DNA from: Paramacrobiotus metropolitanus
Lineage: Eukaryota > Tardigrada > Eutardigrada > Parachela > Macrobiotidae
Assembly (NCBI RefSeq): GCF_019649055.1
Contig: NW_026570275.1
Location: 496,001-560,000, forward strand
Reading direction: 5' to 3'
Length of the DNA: 64,000 bases
Both the position numbers and the translations under genes were made by a program. A model generated the notes under the pieces. It was not told the DNA's origin. It made no database searches and was given only the letters and a program-made list of their open reading frames with translations. Shown in pieces: positions 34,363 through 45,200 of this stretch (positions are counted from its first letter, which is position 1; the number at the start of each line of letters is the position of its first letter).

Positions 34363-35476
34363 CAGCCCTGCTCAGCCAAGTTGGGGCAGTTGTGCTAAAT
34401 AAAATATAAAATAATTTAACACGTAGCATTGCCTTTCTTCTCGCACTTCTAGCATAACTTTTTATTGTGAATCCAAAAATACTAAAAACGAAATCGTTTG
34501 AAGCACCAGAGGGAGCCGAGCACCGATTCAAGGGATGAGGTAGTGGTAATTTTTTGTATGCTCATAACTGACTCTATAAAATATTCCCCAAACAATATTT
34601 TTTCGGGAACTTTTCGGGGAACTGTTTAGGGTCAGAAAAGGTGTTCGCTGTCGCTTAGCCAAAAAATCTTAAGCGATCAGGGTTTGAGCTGACGCCCAAA
34701 GAAAGTGCTCTCCCATAGACTTGTATGTTAAAAATGACCCGTCGTAGAATATGGTTTCCTAGCTGACGGATGTGGGTGCCCTTGAACTAATATTTCTTCC
34801 AGACAAGACATGAGTCTTGTTAGTCAGTTTTTTTGTGCCGACAAATATCCAGCGCACCGGTTGGGAAACGTTAGTGCCGGGACGATTGCAGGTTACTCCA
34901 CCAAAGCAGATAGCAAAAAGAGTTATGGGTGCTGTTTTTATTTCGTTGCTATGGACGGTTTTAGTTTTTTTTATGAACCAAACATTTTAAGTTAACGACT
35001 AGTACGTGGTTAAAAGGATCCTATCAAGAATAGTTCCCTGCCGCATTCCGCGACTGCATAGTGAGCTCGAAGTGACCACAGTGACCCTCCACTTTGATAG
35101 TGCTCGCAGTCCCACTGAATAGGTCACGCTGGCTTGATCGAAATTTATGCATGTTAGGCATGATTCGCAAGAGGTTATGATGGCAAACAATCTAGACTTA
35201 TCACCATTAGACTATAGCCTCAAATAAAAGGTTAAACAAATTTTCTGTGAGAGGAAGGCCACCACTGTCCAAGGTCTGAGCAGTATTTTTGTGCATGTCA
35301 GGTCTACTTTTTACCTCACTGGCACTCGAAACACGCCCTCAGCTTAGAAAACTTTAGTGTAAAAGATTCTGGAGACATGGAGGAACTATGTAAAAATTAA
35401 ATAATTATTTATTTGTTGACGACTGGCTTGTAGTAATTTTTTGAGGAAACTGCCCCAACTTGGCTGAGCAGGGCTG
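34363..35476. mobile_element. Tc1/mariner-type element with perfect 29-bp TIRs
   Basis: TIRs 34363-34391 and 35448-35476 are identical over 29 bp (beginning CAGCCCTGCTCAGCC), each bordered externally by TA (34361-34362, 35477-35478). A 1.1-kb length, TA target and a plus-strand mariner-like transposase relic inside fit the Tc1/mariner superfamily. Confidence 0.85.
34640..35400 (+). pseudogene. Mariner-type transposase relic
   Basis: Plus-strand translation, with many stops, gives in order: PKNLKRSGFELTPKE (end of the helix-turn-helix region), YVVKRILSRIVP and LHFDSARSPTE (equivalent of the 'F.QD.A..H' block around the second catalytic Asp), then NNLDLSPLDYSLK (the 'SPDL.P.DY..W' block with the third catalytic residue) and KVKQIFCERK. 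The spacing between the last two blocks fits a mariner-like DD34-37D enzyme. At least five stops make it inactive, though the element's tips are intact. Confidence 0.65.
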
Positions 35477-35830
35477 TATTTCTTTTGCGGCACCGAGTAG
35501 AAGCATTTTTGGTAATAATCGATGAAGTTTTACTGGTATGTGAATGATTTGCTGGATCTTCAATTGTTTCCGTGTTCTAAAGGTCGGTGTCAACTCCGAA
35601 TGTATTTCATGCTTTTCTGCTAACCCTCATAAATGCCTTAGGCATAAGAAAGCGGTACGGCCACAATTTTTTTGTTGCGTATGATAACATGCTTAGCCCC
35701 GCAAAGATTAGAGCAGCTATCAAGCGCTTTCATTGCCTTAACCGTTTGACAAAATGTGGACTGAAAGAGAAAAAAGTCTATCGCCGCTTTCCGCCTTTCT
35801 ATTCATCGGCAGCACCGGACATCTATATAT

Positions 35831-36427
35831 GGAACGTTTCGTACCAAAGAAAAAAACTGGAACGTTTTTTTCCTTCTTGTAGTCACTGTAGTCATCTGTA
35901 GACAACCAGTAGACACCCTGTATACAACTTGTATACATCCTAAGAAAACCTAAGAAACCAGGTGACTACAGTATGTCTACAGTGGTGTCTACGGGCTGTC
36001 TACAGGTGACTACCGGTGTATACAGACAGAGTATCGAGCTTAACCTAAGAAGGCTACCTGTATACAGCGGTTGACATCCGTAGACAACCTGTAGACATTC
36101 TGTAAACACCCTGTAGAAAACTTGTATACATCCTAAGAAACCTAACAAACGAAGTGACTACAGTATGTCTACAGTGGTGTATACGGGCTGTCTACAGAAG
36201 ACTACCGGTGTATACAGACAGAGTATCGAGCTGAACCTAAGAAGGGCTGCCTGTATACAGCGGTAGACAACCTGTAGACACCGTTGCAGACACGCTGTAT
36301 GCATCATAAGAAATCTAGGTGACTACCAATAGGTCTACAAGGAGTCTACAGCCTGTATACGTATGTCTACTGTGACTACAAGGAGAGAAAAAACGATTCA
36401 CTTTTTTTCTTTGGTACGAAACGTGCC
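35831..36427. mobile_element. Inverted GTAGACA-array element with CCTAAGAAA core
   Basis: Ends 35831-35887 and 36371-36427 form an imperfect inverted repeat of about 57 bp (ACGTTTCGTACCAAAGAAAA and complement, then GTAGTCAC). Inside, GTAGACA/TGTATACA motifs point one way and TGTCTACA/TGTATAC the other, around cores reading CCTAAGAAAACCTAAGAAA and AACCTAAGAAGG. Part of the interior is duplicated in direct orientation with a period of about 193 bp (GACTACAGTATGTCTACAGT near 35963 and 36156). There is no coding capacity. No target duplication was found. The architecture matches the elements at 49498 and 60680. Confidence 0.7.
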
Positions 36428-38273
36428 ACAGGTGGGACATCGGCACACAGAAAACAAATACCCGTCATGTCTGCAGTTGCGTTGCGGAAAAGTCGTTCTT
36501 TTGTTCTCATTCAAGCCGGAAATTTACTTTAATGCGGACCCATGAGTGGGCAAAATTGTTGCGTCGTTGACTTTTGAAACTTCATGCCTGGCTAGCGCTT
36601 CGCTTTAACCGCTGAAACGAATGACTGGTCGTGTAGCCGGCGATGCAAAACATTCCCATGTGCCTTGAATCTTTCGCGGAACAGTAACTAAGCAGGTGCG
36701 TGGCCGGCAGTGCACGCATAGCTTAAATTTGCAAATAGTTTTCATTTTAACCTCAAATCATAGATATTCCATTCGCTAATTTCAAAATCCAGTTCCGTGA
36801 TAACAACGCTGTCATTACAATATCAAGTTTTTCGTACCGCCATTGCTTATCCGTAATCTAACCCGAAAGATGCAAGCGTTGTGCACTGTATATGAAATCA
36901 TACTCGCATTAATGTTATTTTGTCTGAATTTTTCGGACAAATACCATTCAAAATGTTGGGTGCTCTCTCGCAGTGCAGTACCACCGACCTCATTAGCAAA
37001 TCCAGAAGACAAACAAGACCTTAAGCAGCAGATACTGTAACAGCAGCCGGTATGACTGCTGTTCTCGTGAGATGGTTAATCCGCCGTACCACGATCTAGC
37101 GGTGTTTTCGGTGTCTGAAATGCTGAGATTGTAGAGATTTTCGGTGTCTGAAATGCTAACCGGCCATTATCGTCGGATGGCCATACCCAGCACCCGCGTT
37201 AAGTTGGTGGATCAGGATGTTGCGCTTCTCTGGGCTAGCCATGGTGCCGGCAGGCAGGATCAGGATGCTTCTTCGAACATGTGTCATTATGTGTTCCAAA
37301 CCGGCCTAAAATTTTAAGTGGAAAGTTTTAACATGAATTTTACTCATTCGCGTGGCTGAGTAGCAAAAGGGAGCTGTACGGAAATCCTCCATGGCTCTAC
37401 ACTTGTCGAATGCAAAACGATTAGCCTTGCGTTTTTCACTTGGTTTCAGCTGTATTCCACTTCGATGCAAAAACTCTTATATGGATTCACTAAACGGCTA
37501 GCCAGTTTTGAATCTTGCAGCACCTTCTCAAGCGTTTCCGTAGTAAACAAACTTTTGCTGTCCTCAGTTATGATCATTCCTTTGATTTTGAACACATTCG
37601 ATCCTTTGCGCGTTTAGCGGGCATATATTTTGAGGCCCCCGCAGGCCCACAGACAAACCACAATGATTTTTTGTTTTTCATCACCGATTTTCGATTAAAA
37701 TTTCCCCAAGTACCCACTGACCGCGAACGGTAGACTATGCAAATTTTGCCCTTCAACAGCAATAACGCAGTCATGTCAACATATAAGAGTCGTTCTATTC
37801 CCAGAAACTACATTCCTGGATATAATTCCAGATGTGCTTTAATTGTTACAAAGTTGACAACGACCACATTGGCATGTAAATCTGATCCGTCAACACCGCA
37901 TGTAAAACTGCTCTGCTCCTGCAACACGTCATCACTCACAACATCCACATAGCGACATAGGAGACATTGGTGCACGAGACGCATGAACGCGCACGCCAGC
38001 CACTACCACTCAGCATGATGCCCAGATGTTGGAACTGTCGGACCCCTGCGCTCAGTTGTACTATACCAGCCCAGTAACCCGAACAGAAGAAGCCAATCAA
38101 CTATGATCTAAGGTTATTGATGCGCATGAAGAAGGCCGGAAAGAAGATTTCCCCTTATCCAAAATCATGATAATGTCGCTCAAGTTTTGAAAATACAGGT
38201 ATTAGATTCGTCAGATATGACAGACAACGATCCGTCTACCATGCAGCATACGCCACAATACTTTCGGTTCAGA
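36428..38273. other. No gene recognised
   Basis: Several 60-75 codon frames on both strands overlap one another and lack domains. A 20-bp segment (TTTTCGGTGTCTGAAATGCT) is directly duplicated near 37104 and 37137. Confidence 0.35.
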
Positions 38274-38702
38274 TTAGTTGATACCGACTGACGCAGATAT
38301 GTTCTGCAGGCGTTTCGATTTCTTGCCATTTTTGCAATCATCGATGTGATTTCTGATGGCGTGTCCAAGCAAATGCGGGGCCTCTTCTATCGAAAATTGT
38401 CTTTCCTTGCAATAGATTTCCCAAAGGTCTGTTTTCAATGGAAATAACAAATCATTAGTATCTATTCTTTCCTGATTAATAAAAGTAATTTTTGGCAAGT
38501 ATGTATATTACCCGTACAATTTGGACATCCGTTCCGGATCAAGTTTCGCGGGCTGCTCAACCTTGCTTGCTTTGCTCAATTTGACACCCTTCTGCGTGCA
38601 AATCTCGGTGGCACACTCCTCGTCTGTAAACAACATCCGCATCGCTACTCGGATGGCTATAGAGGGCCTTTTCTCACTTAACATCTTTTTCCAATACAAC
38701 AA
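38274..38702 (-). pseudogene. BEN-domain-like fragment in two pieces
   Basis: On minus, 38702-38512 encodes RPSIAIRVAMRMLFTDEECA and, further on, AKLDPERMSKLY. This resembles the BEN domain pattern (A..L...LF..EE.A......KLDP..L..I). A 40-nt GT..AG interval (38511-38472) separates it from DTNDLLFPLKTDLWEIYCKE, a plausible next exon. With the obvious donor and acceptor the phases do not match (two bases left over against phase zero), so either the splice sites are misjudged or an indel broke the gene. BEN domains bind DNA or proteins in chromatin contexts. An upstream minus-strand frame (39009-38776) may be another piece. Confidence 0.4.
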
Positions 38703-41407
38703 ACTCTTTTACGGTAAATTTTGCGTGAAGTGCTCCCGAGGTCGGAATACCAGGCTTGATTAACTGGGTATAACATTACGGTGGAACACGAGGGTAGAAA
38801 GCAACTTGGCTTCGGAGCATTTTCTCCGACTTGCTTTCATAATTCCAGAGGACCTGAAGAATATCCGCCTCGATCTCCGAATTACAGTACATTGACGTCG
38901 ACTGCAGAATGGCAAATTTAGAACTGATTTTGGTACAGCTACCGGAAGTTTCCAGCGAAAAAGTAGGAGACGTAACTGCGAATCGGCACTCTAACTGCAA
39001 ATTGTGCAATGAAAGGGTGATGGTATTCTTCTGAATTAAATTCGGAAACCATTTCGGAGAAATTGATGAAACTTGGATTTCATTTTCTTTGAACTCGTGG
39101 GAGTCCAGACGGGAATATGTTTGTTGTGTACTATTAATATAAAATAGTTTGCAACAGCATTACTTATCTAGCAGAGTCGCGGGACACGCATTTTGCTTGA
39201 GGCTTTCGAGTAAGCAGAAGATTCTGGTGTATAATCCAATAGTATAAATGCAGAAGCTGTTTTGCACTCCAGATAGCGCAACCTAGAAACCGTTCGGTGG
39301 TCTACACTTCCGAGCGTTTTATTCAATCGCATAATTTACTGCATGTGCTGCCGTTGAGATGTTTTTCTATGTTGCCCTTCAAAACCAACAAGTGACGGTC
39401 AGGGTGCCAGCATGGAATAACGCAACCCGCTTTCTGGTTGACTTTGAAAAAGCTGAAAGATCGCAATGAATATTCGTTAAAGTGTTTGTGATCGAACAAT
39501 CACCAATGGTACAACCCCGTCCAAACATGATTCAGATGCCATAATTTCATCTTCCAGAGGCAGACGCAATCGACATCTTTCCATCGCGTAGGTGAGATAC
39601 AATCAAACAATGCTTAGGCTGGGTGGCAAAATCCTGTTTTTATAATTCCCGTTTCTTGTAATTTATGACTGCTAGGCTGGGAGTGTTTCCATGCAGGTGG
39701 ACACTACAAATGCTACGAATCTACGAGCTACAAATGCAAAAAATCCCGGTTCAAAAAAAACGGGCTATGGACCATTGACCGTTTATACAGCTGGGAGATT
39801 TTGATCTACCGTATGTTGAGAAATCTAACAAGGAAACGTGTGGCAGAAGTGAGGCAGAAAACCATACTTATATCCATCAGGCTGAATTACCACTACGAGG
39901 GCATTTGGGTGTTGTGAACACCCCCACACGATTAGGCTGCGATGAACACCCGGCTGAATTTAAGCCGTTTGCATGCAGACTGTGATGTCAGTAGCGTTGC
40001 GAGCTACGGCTAACCGGCTATTTCATCGCAGCCCAGTCGTGCATGGGGTATTCACAGCACCCAATTGTCCTCGTACCCTTTTCGCCTTTCTGCATTTTCC
40101 TTTTCTTAGAAGCGAAAACGAAAATGTCTTCTATTCAGATCACATCCGCACCAGCTGAGGCTATGAACGTCAGTACGGAGGTGGGGGCGTCAACTGATAT
40201 TGCTTTAAGGATACCTTAAGCCAGGGGTGGCGTACAGCCGACAAGTCTTTCAAGATTACACGGGTTAGCCCTTATGGACCTGTTAATGATGATTCCGATA
40301 AAGTGTACGAACACTTCATCCCGATGAAGTGTACATCGCTATGCGCTCCATTCTGCTATAAGCACTGAAGCTATACTTATGGCGAAACAACCATGACATG
40401 ACGGGAAGGACAAAAAGCTGGTTCTGGTTTCTCTGGAGTTGCAACAAAAAAATTGCGCGTGAATCGTGAAGGTCTATATGTACTTTTTTTCACAGTAACA
40501 AAGTACCTGATGAAAAGCACCACCACAATCTCGCTCTTTCTGGGTGAATCGTCTGGCCGTTTGCCTGACTGGGCGCGCGCCATCCCCTAGAGATAGCTAA
40601 ACGGGTTCCACTTTCGCAGCACGGAGGGGTTGGCCTGAACTGGACCATAAGTCGCTAAGCTGTTCTAATAATGTTACGAAATCTGTGCGTTGATCCTTAG
40701 TTAAGTGTGAACCGGTGGTCAACTGGTTGTAGTTGACTCCTTCCGTGACCCGTTCATCGTGAAACTCTTAGTCAGGTTGCGGGAGGATGGTGTATTGCAC
40801 TCCATCTCCCCGTAAGGTGGAGATTTGTTCCAGCCATCCCTTCTGTTTCGTAGCTGGCGGGCAGATTCGTGGTCTGACCAGGTCGTCGAATATAAAGATC
40901 ATGTCGAAGTTTTTTCGGATTGTCTTTTACCAAATGCATGGTAAAGTTTTTATGTACCCTGAATTGGCCAGAAAAGTGTTGCGGGTACTATGATCGTGCC
41001 CAAGGTGCTAAAGGATTGGTCAATGGTTTGCCACCCCTTCCAGGACCATTCTGTCGTCGGTATTGACGTACTGTGTCATTTTTAAATGTCGCAGCGCATT
41101 CTCCGTTATGGTAGTCATTGATGCCTCGGTGTCTGATAAGGCGTTCATATCGCACACAATTATATCGCAAACAGTATTGCTATATATAACTATCGCACAC
41201 GATATTGCTGTCAATAATGTTAATGATTCGTGTGGAGGTGGAGGATCCTACAAGCGCAGTGTTCCACGCGACAATTTTTGGATTGACGATTGGGATCTGC
41301 CATCACAAGCGCAAAGTCGTTAACGGTAAACATGCGTTAGACATTACCTTTACGGTAATAGTTGACAATTTGTTCTATGGTTTAGAAATAAAACCCAGCA
41401 ACCCTTA
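38703..41407. other. No gene recognised except the interrupted target ORF at its right end
   Basis: Frames up to 86 codons without domains. The last frame (41205-41417) is cut by the retroelement insertion at 41408-41412; rejoining across the duplicated site would lengthen it by only a few codons. Confidence 0.35.
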
Positions 41408-41412
41408 CCAAA
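41408..41412. repeat. Target-site duplication CCAAA (left)
   Basis: Identical to 46718-46722 on the other side of the retroelement, as expected for a 5-bp Ty3/gypsy target duplication. Confidence 0.9.
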
Positions 41413-41535
41413 TGTGAAGTACTTGCCATAAAGTAATATTTTTATTACTTTTCATATGAGTACGACTGATAATCTTCTAGTGACAAACAACATCTTGTAA
41501 TATCGGTTGCTAAGTGTACGTACACGTACCGTACA
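41413..41535 (-). repeat. 3' LTR (123 bp)
   Basis: Begins TGTACGG and ends TTCACA on minus (TG..CA ends). Identical to the copy at 46595-46717. It includes TACGTACAC-type short palindromes near one end. Confidence 0.95.
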
Positions 41536-41544
41536 CCCTCACAC
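41536..41544 (-). promoter_or_regulatory. Polypurine-tract-like primer site
   Basis: GTGTGAGGG abuts the 3' LTR on minus, the position of the plus-strand DNA primer. It is short for a PPT, so moderate confidence. Confidence 0.45.
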
Positions 41545-41629
41545 TAGCTTGAAAAGCGTGATTTATATATAAAAATTAATAATAAAAAAAAATCAAGATT
41601 GATAAGGTTAATAATGCGCAATAACATGA

Positions 41630-42148
41630 TTACACATTCACAGGAGCAGAATTAGCGTTAACCGATAATGGCAATTTATCCTTCGTCGGTTTGGTTGGTG
41701 GCGGCAATGGCTTTACGACTTTCATATTTCCAAGCTGAGTAGCCGCGTCCTTGACTGATTCACGTAGAGTTTCTCTGGCTGTCGTTTGCGTTTCATCCAC
41801 CTCCATATTGTCCGAATTCGTCGGCTCCTTTGAATCGCTTCCCGTCGATTCTCCAGTGCGCACATCGCCGTCGGCCGCAGTTGACTCCGTTTCTGCTGTA
41901 TCACGATTCGATTTCTTTAACTCGTAGCAATATTTCCGCACGTGTCCAGGCTTTTTGCAATGAAAACATCGCCTAGCTGACTGTCTGGAAGACTCGTAAA
42001 CCATCGTGTTGCCTGTTTTGGCATTATGTCGCAATACTAGCCTCGGTGCTTTAGGCATTACGTTGTTTCGAATATTAATATGAAAATATAAAAATATGCT
42101 TCGAAAGACTTTAACAACTGAATAACCGTGCTTGCTTCTGCAGCTCAT
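41630..42148 (-). CDS. Extra retrotransposon ORF with CCHC zinc knuckle
   Basis: 172 codons starting at ATG 42148, 96 bases after the gag-pol stop. A second in-frame ATG (residue 31) would give 142 residues. Residues 61-74 are CFHCKKPGHVRKYC, a perfect C-x2-C-x4-H-x4-C nucleic-acid-binding knuckle. The N-terminal half is basic (MPKAPRLVLRHNAKTG). The C-terminal half is Ser/Thr/Glu/Asp-rich then Pro/Lys-rich (VVKPLPPPTKPTKDK). It is not env-like: no signal peptide or clear membrane span beyond a short hydrophobic stretch at 13-25. It could be a nucleocapsid-like accessory protein or a captured gag fragment, expressed from a subgenomic or spliced RNA. Its openness within a young element argues it is used. 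Confidence 0.75.
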   Translation of the reverse strand: MSCRSKHGYSVVKVFRSIFLYFHINIRNNVMPKAPRLVLRHNAKTGNTMVYESSRQSARRCFHCKKPGHVRKYCYELKKSNRDTAETESTAADGDVRTGESTGSDSKEPTNSDNMEVDETQTTARETLRESVKDAATQLGNMKVVKPLPPPTKPTKDKLPLSVNANSAPVNV

Positions 42149-42244
42149 TTTCGGTTGCTAATCAATATCTTTTATTCTGTAATCTAATAATAAATTATTA
42201 TGTACAATATATACAATACTTAATACTTGACCAATAATACTCTG

Positions 42245-45200
42245 CTATTTCTTCTTGTCATATCCATATCTGTCAGGTTCTTTCACTTGGCGCCCACTTC
42301 GCGTACTTGTACTATCTGGATTTCCAGTTTCCTTGGAATTACTCTTGGCTTTCGGAACTTTCCCGGCCGCTTTGTTCTTCGCTGGTGGGGCAAGTGATGC
42401 TTGCAGTGGTGGTAATTGGATTGGTGGTAGTACTTCCGGATGTACTGCCACAGGCAGTAATGCACTTTGTTCTGCTTTTATCTCTGGCACAGCTTCTAAG
42501 CGTCGCGCCGGAAGTGCATCTGGTGCAGCTTCAAAGCGTCGCACCTCGGGTAGCGCAGCTACCAAGCGTCGCGCACTAGCTGACCCGTTAATTGTGGTAT
42601 CGTTACCACTTACTAATACGGTTGTATCTGCTTGTGCCGTCGCTGCAGACAGCGCTTCTGCATGTTCTTCTGGTGTCAACCAGTAACGTTTTAAAATCTG
42701 GTTACAATGACGCCTTAATTCCGTACCATCAACTGACACTAACCACATTGTCGAACCAATTGGCTTCAGTAACTTTCCTGCTGCCCAGTTGCTTTTTCTG
42801 TGTGCTCGTAAGTCTTTAACCTGCACACTGTCACCAACCGAAAAATGTCGCATTTTGGTTTTCTTATCAAAATTATTTTTCTGACGCTGACGCGCGTCGC
42901 CTTTAACTACTGCAACTTCGGGATGTACCAAGTCCAGTACTGTCTTCATTTTCCGACTCATTAGCAATTCGCACGGTGCTTTACCGGTAGTACTCTGTGG
43001 TACGCTTCTAAACCGTGTTAAAAACTCTCGTAATGCAGTTTTAAAATCTTTGCCTGCCTGCATCCCTTTTTCAATGCCTTTCTTTACGACGTCAACATAA
43101 CGTTCGGCTTGGCCATTAGACTGTGGGTGACCAGGTGCGGTGGTCATATGTTTAATACCGACTGATACACAGAACTTTTGAAATTGCTCTGATGTAAACT
43201 GCGTGCCATTATCGCTTACAATTTCACTGCATAAACCGAAACGGGCGAATAAACTTTCTAGAATGGAAATCACATTCTCTGTATCTGCTTTCTTCACCTC
43301 GAATACTTCCAACCACTTGGAGAACGCATCTACTATTACCAGTAGCATACGGTTTTTATACGGTCCGGCAAAATCAATATGTAACCGATACCACGGGCCC
43401 TGTGGCACCGGCCACTGCTGCAACGGAACTTTGGCTGGATCTTTTGCTAATAACGAGCAGATTTCGCACTTTGCCGCTACGGTTTCTAAATCATCGTCTA
43501 TATTAGGCCACCACACATGACTTCTGGCTTCACTCTTCATTTTGACAATGCCCATATGCGTAGCATGTAAGTAATCGGTAATACGTCTCCGTAGTGACAT
43601 CGGTATCACTACGCGCTGATTCCATAGTAAACAACCATTACTCACTGAGTACGCCTCTTTCTTACGCGAGTAGGAAAACAAGTTCTCAGGCACCTTTTTA
43701 GGCCAACCATGCATGTGGTAACGCATTACCGTACTGACCTCCGTGTCGGTTTCACTTTCACGACGAACGACATCTGCTGACACTGGCAATGCAGACATCA
43801 CCTCGCTCTCTATCCGGTTTATGGTTTCGGATATTCCGGCTTCTTCCTTGTCGAATAGATCCGTGGATCGTAACGGTAGCCGACTTAGACCGTCTGCTTG
43901 CCCAAACTGACTGGTTTGGCGATACTCTATCTTGAACGTGTAACCCATCAATATTATTGACCACCTTTGTAACCGATTAGCTGTAACTACAGGTATGCCT
44001 TTCTTGCTCCCAAAAATTGTTACAAGCGGTTTATGGTCAGTTAACAGGATAAACTCTCGACCATAGATATACTGATGGAACTTTTTGACACCGAATACGA
44101 GTGCTAACGCCTCTTTTTCGATCTGGCCGTAATTTTTCTCGGCCGCCGACAATGTCTTAGAAACATGGGCAATTGGCTTTTCACTGCCATCTGGTAACCT
44201 GTGACTCAACACTGCACCGATGCCATATTTTGAGGCATCTGCGGCTAATATTAACGGAAGCTTCGGATCGAAATGTACTAACTGCGTTGTCTTTGTTAAG
44301 TCGTTCTTTAACGACTGAAATACTTCCTGGCACTGACTTGACCACTTCCATACAGTGGACTGCTTTAACAATTCGTAAAAACAGTTACATCTACTCGACA
44401 AATTAGGCAGAAATTTTGAGTAATGATTCACCATGCCAAGAAACGAACGCAGCTGACTCACATCCTGTGGCGGCGGCATTTCAACAATTGCCTTAGTCTT
44501 TTCTGTAGAAATATATCTACCCGATTTGTCAACAATAAAACCAAGGTACTCTACTGAGTCAACCATAAAATCACACTTTTCTTTCTTAACCGTTAACCCG
44601 TATTGCTCAAGTCTTGCGAGTACCATCTCTAGATTCCGCAGTAATTCTTCAACTGTGCGACCTTTAATGATAATGTCGTCTAAATAAATCGCGACATCTT
44701 CGCATCCCTGAAAAATCTTTTCCATTAACTGCTGAAAAATACTAGGAGCACTGGCAACTCCGAACGGTAACCTGTTGTACCTGAATAACCCTTTATGAGT
44801 ATTAATAACCAGCAGCTTCGAACTTTCTTCGTCCAGTGGTATTTGATTGTATGCTTCTTTGAGGTCAATTTTGCAAAATATTACGCCGCCATTTAACTTT
44901 GCAAACAATTCATCAGGATGCGGCAACGGGTACTGGTGCACGTCAAGAGAATCATTAAGCCCAGTACTTAAATCTGCACATGTTCGCACTTTCTTCTTCG
45001 GTTTCTTTACCGATACTATTGGTGCTGCCCAGTCTGCATAATCAATTGGCGTTAAAACGCCTATTCTGACTAGCCTGTCGATATCTTCTTCGACTTCCTG
45101 CTTCAATGCAAACGGAACCGGCCTAGCCTTACAAAACACGGGACGGGCATTCTCTTTCAAATACAAATGTGCTTTGAAGTTTTTGCAACAACCAAGTTCA

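Noticed and set aside
34999-35190. Minus-strand frame with RGMRQGTILDRILL, similar to the 'G.rQGs.l.p.lf' block of non-LTR reverse transcriptases
   Set aside because: The plus strand over the same bases carries an ordered mariner-type transposase inside perfect TIRs with TA flanks, so the minus-strand match is coincidental.
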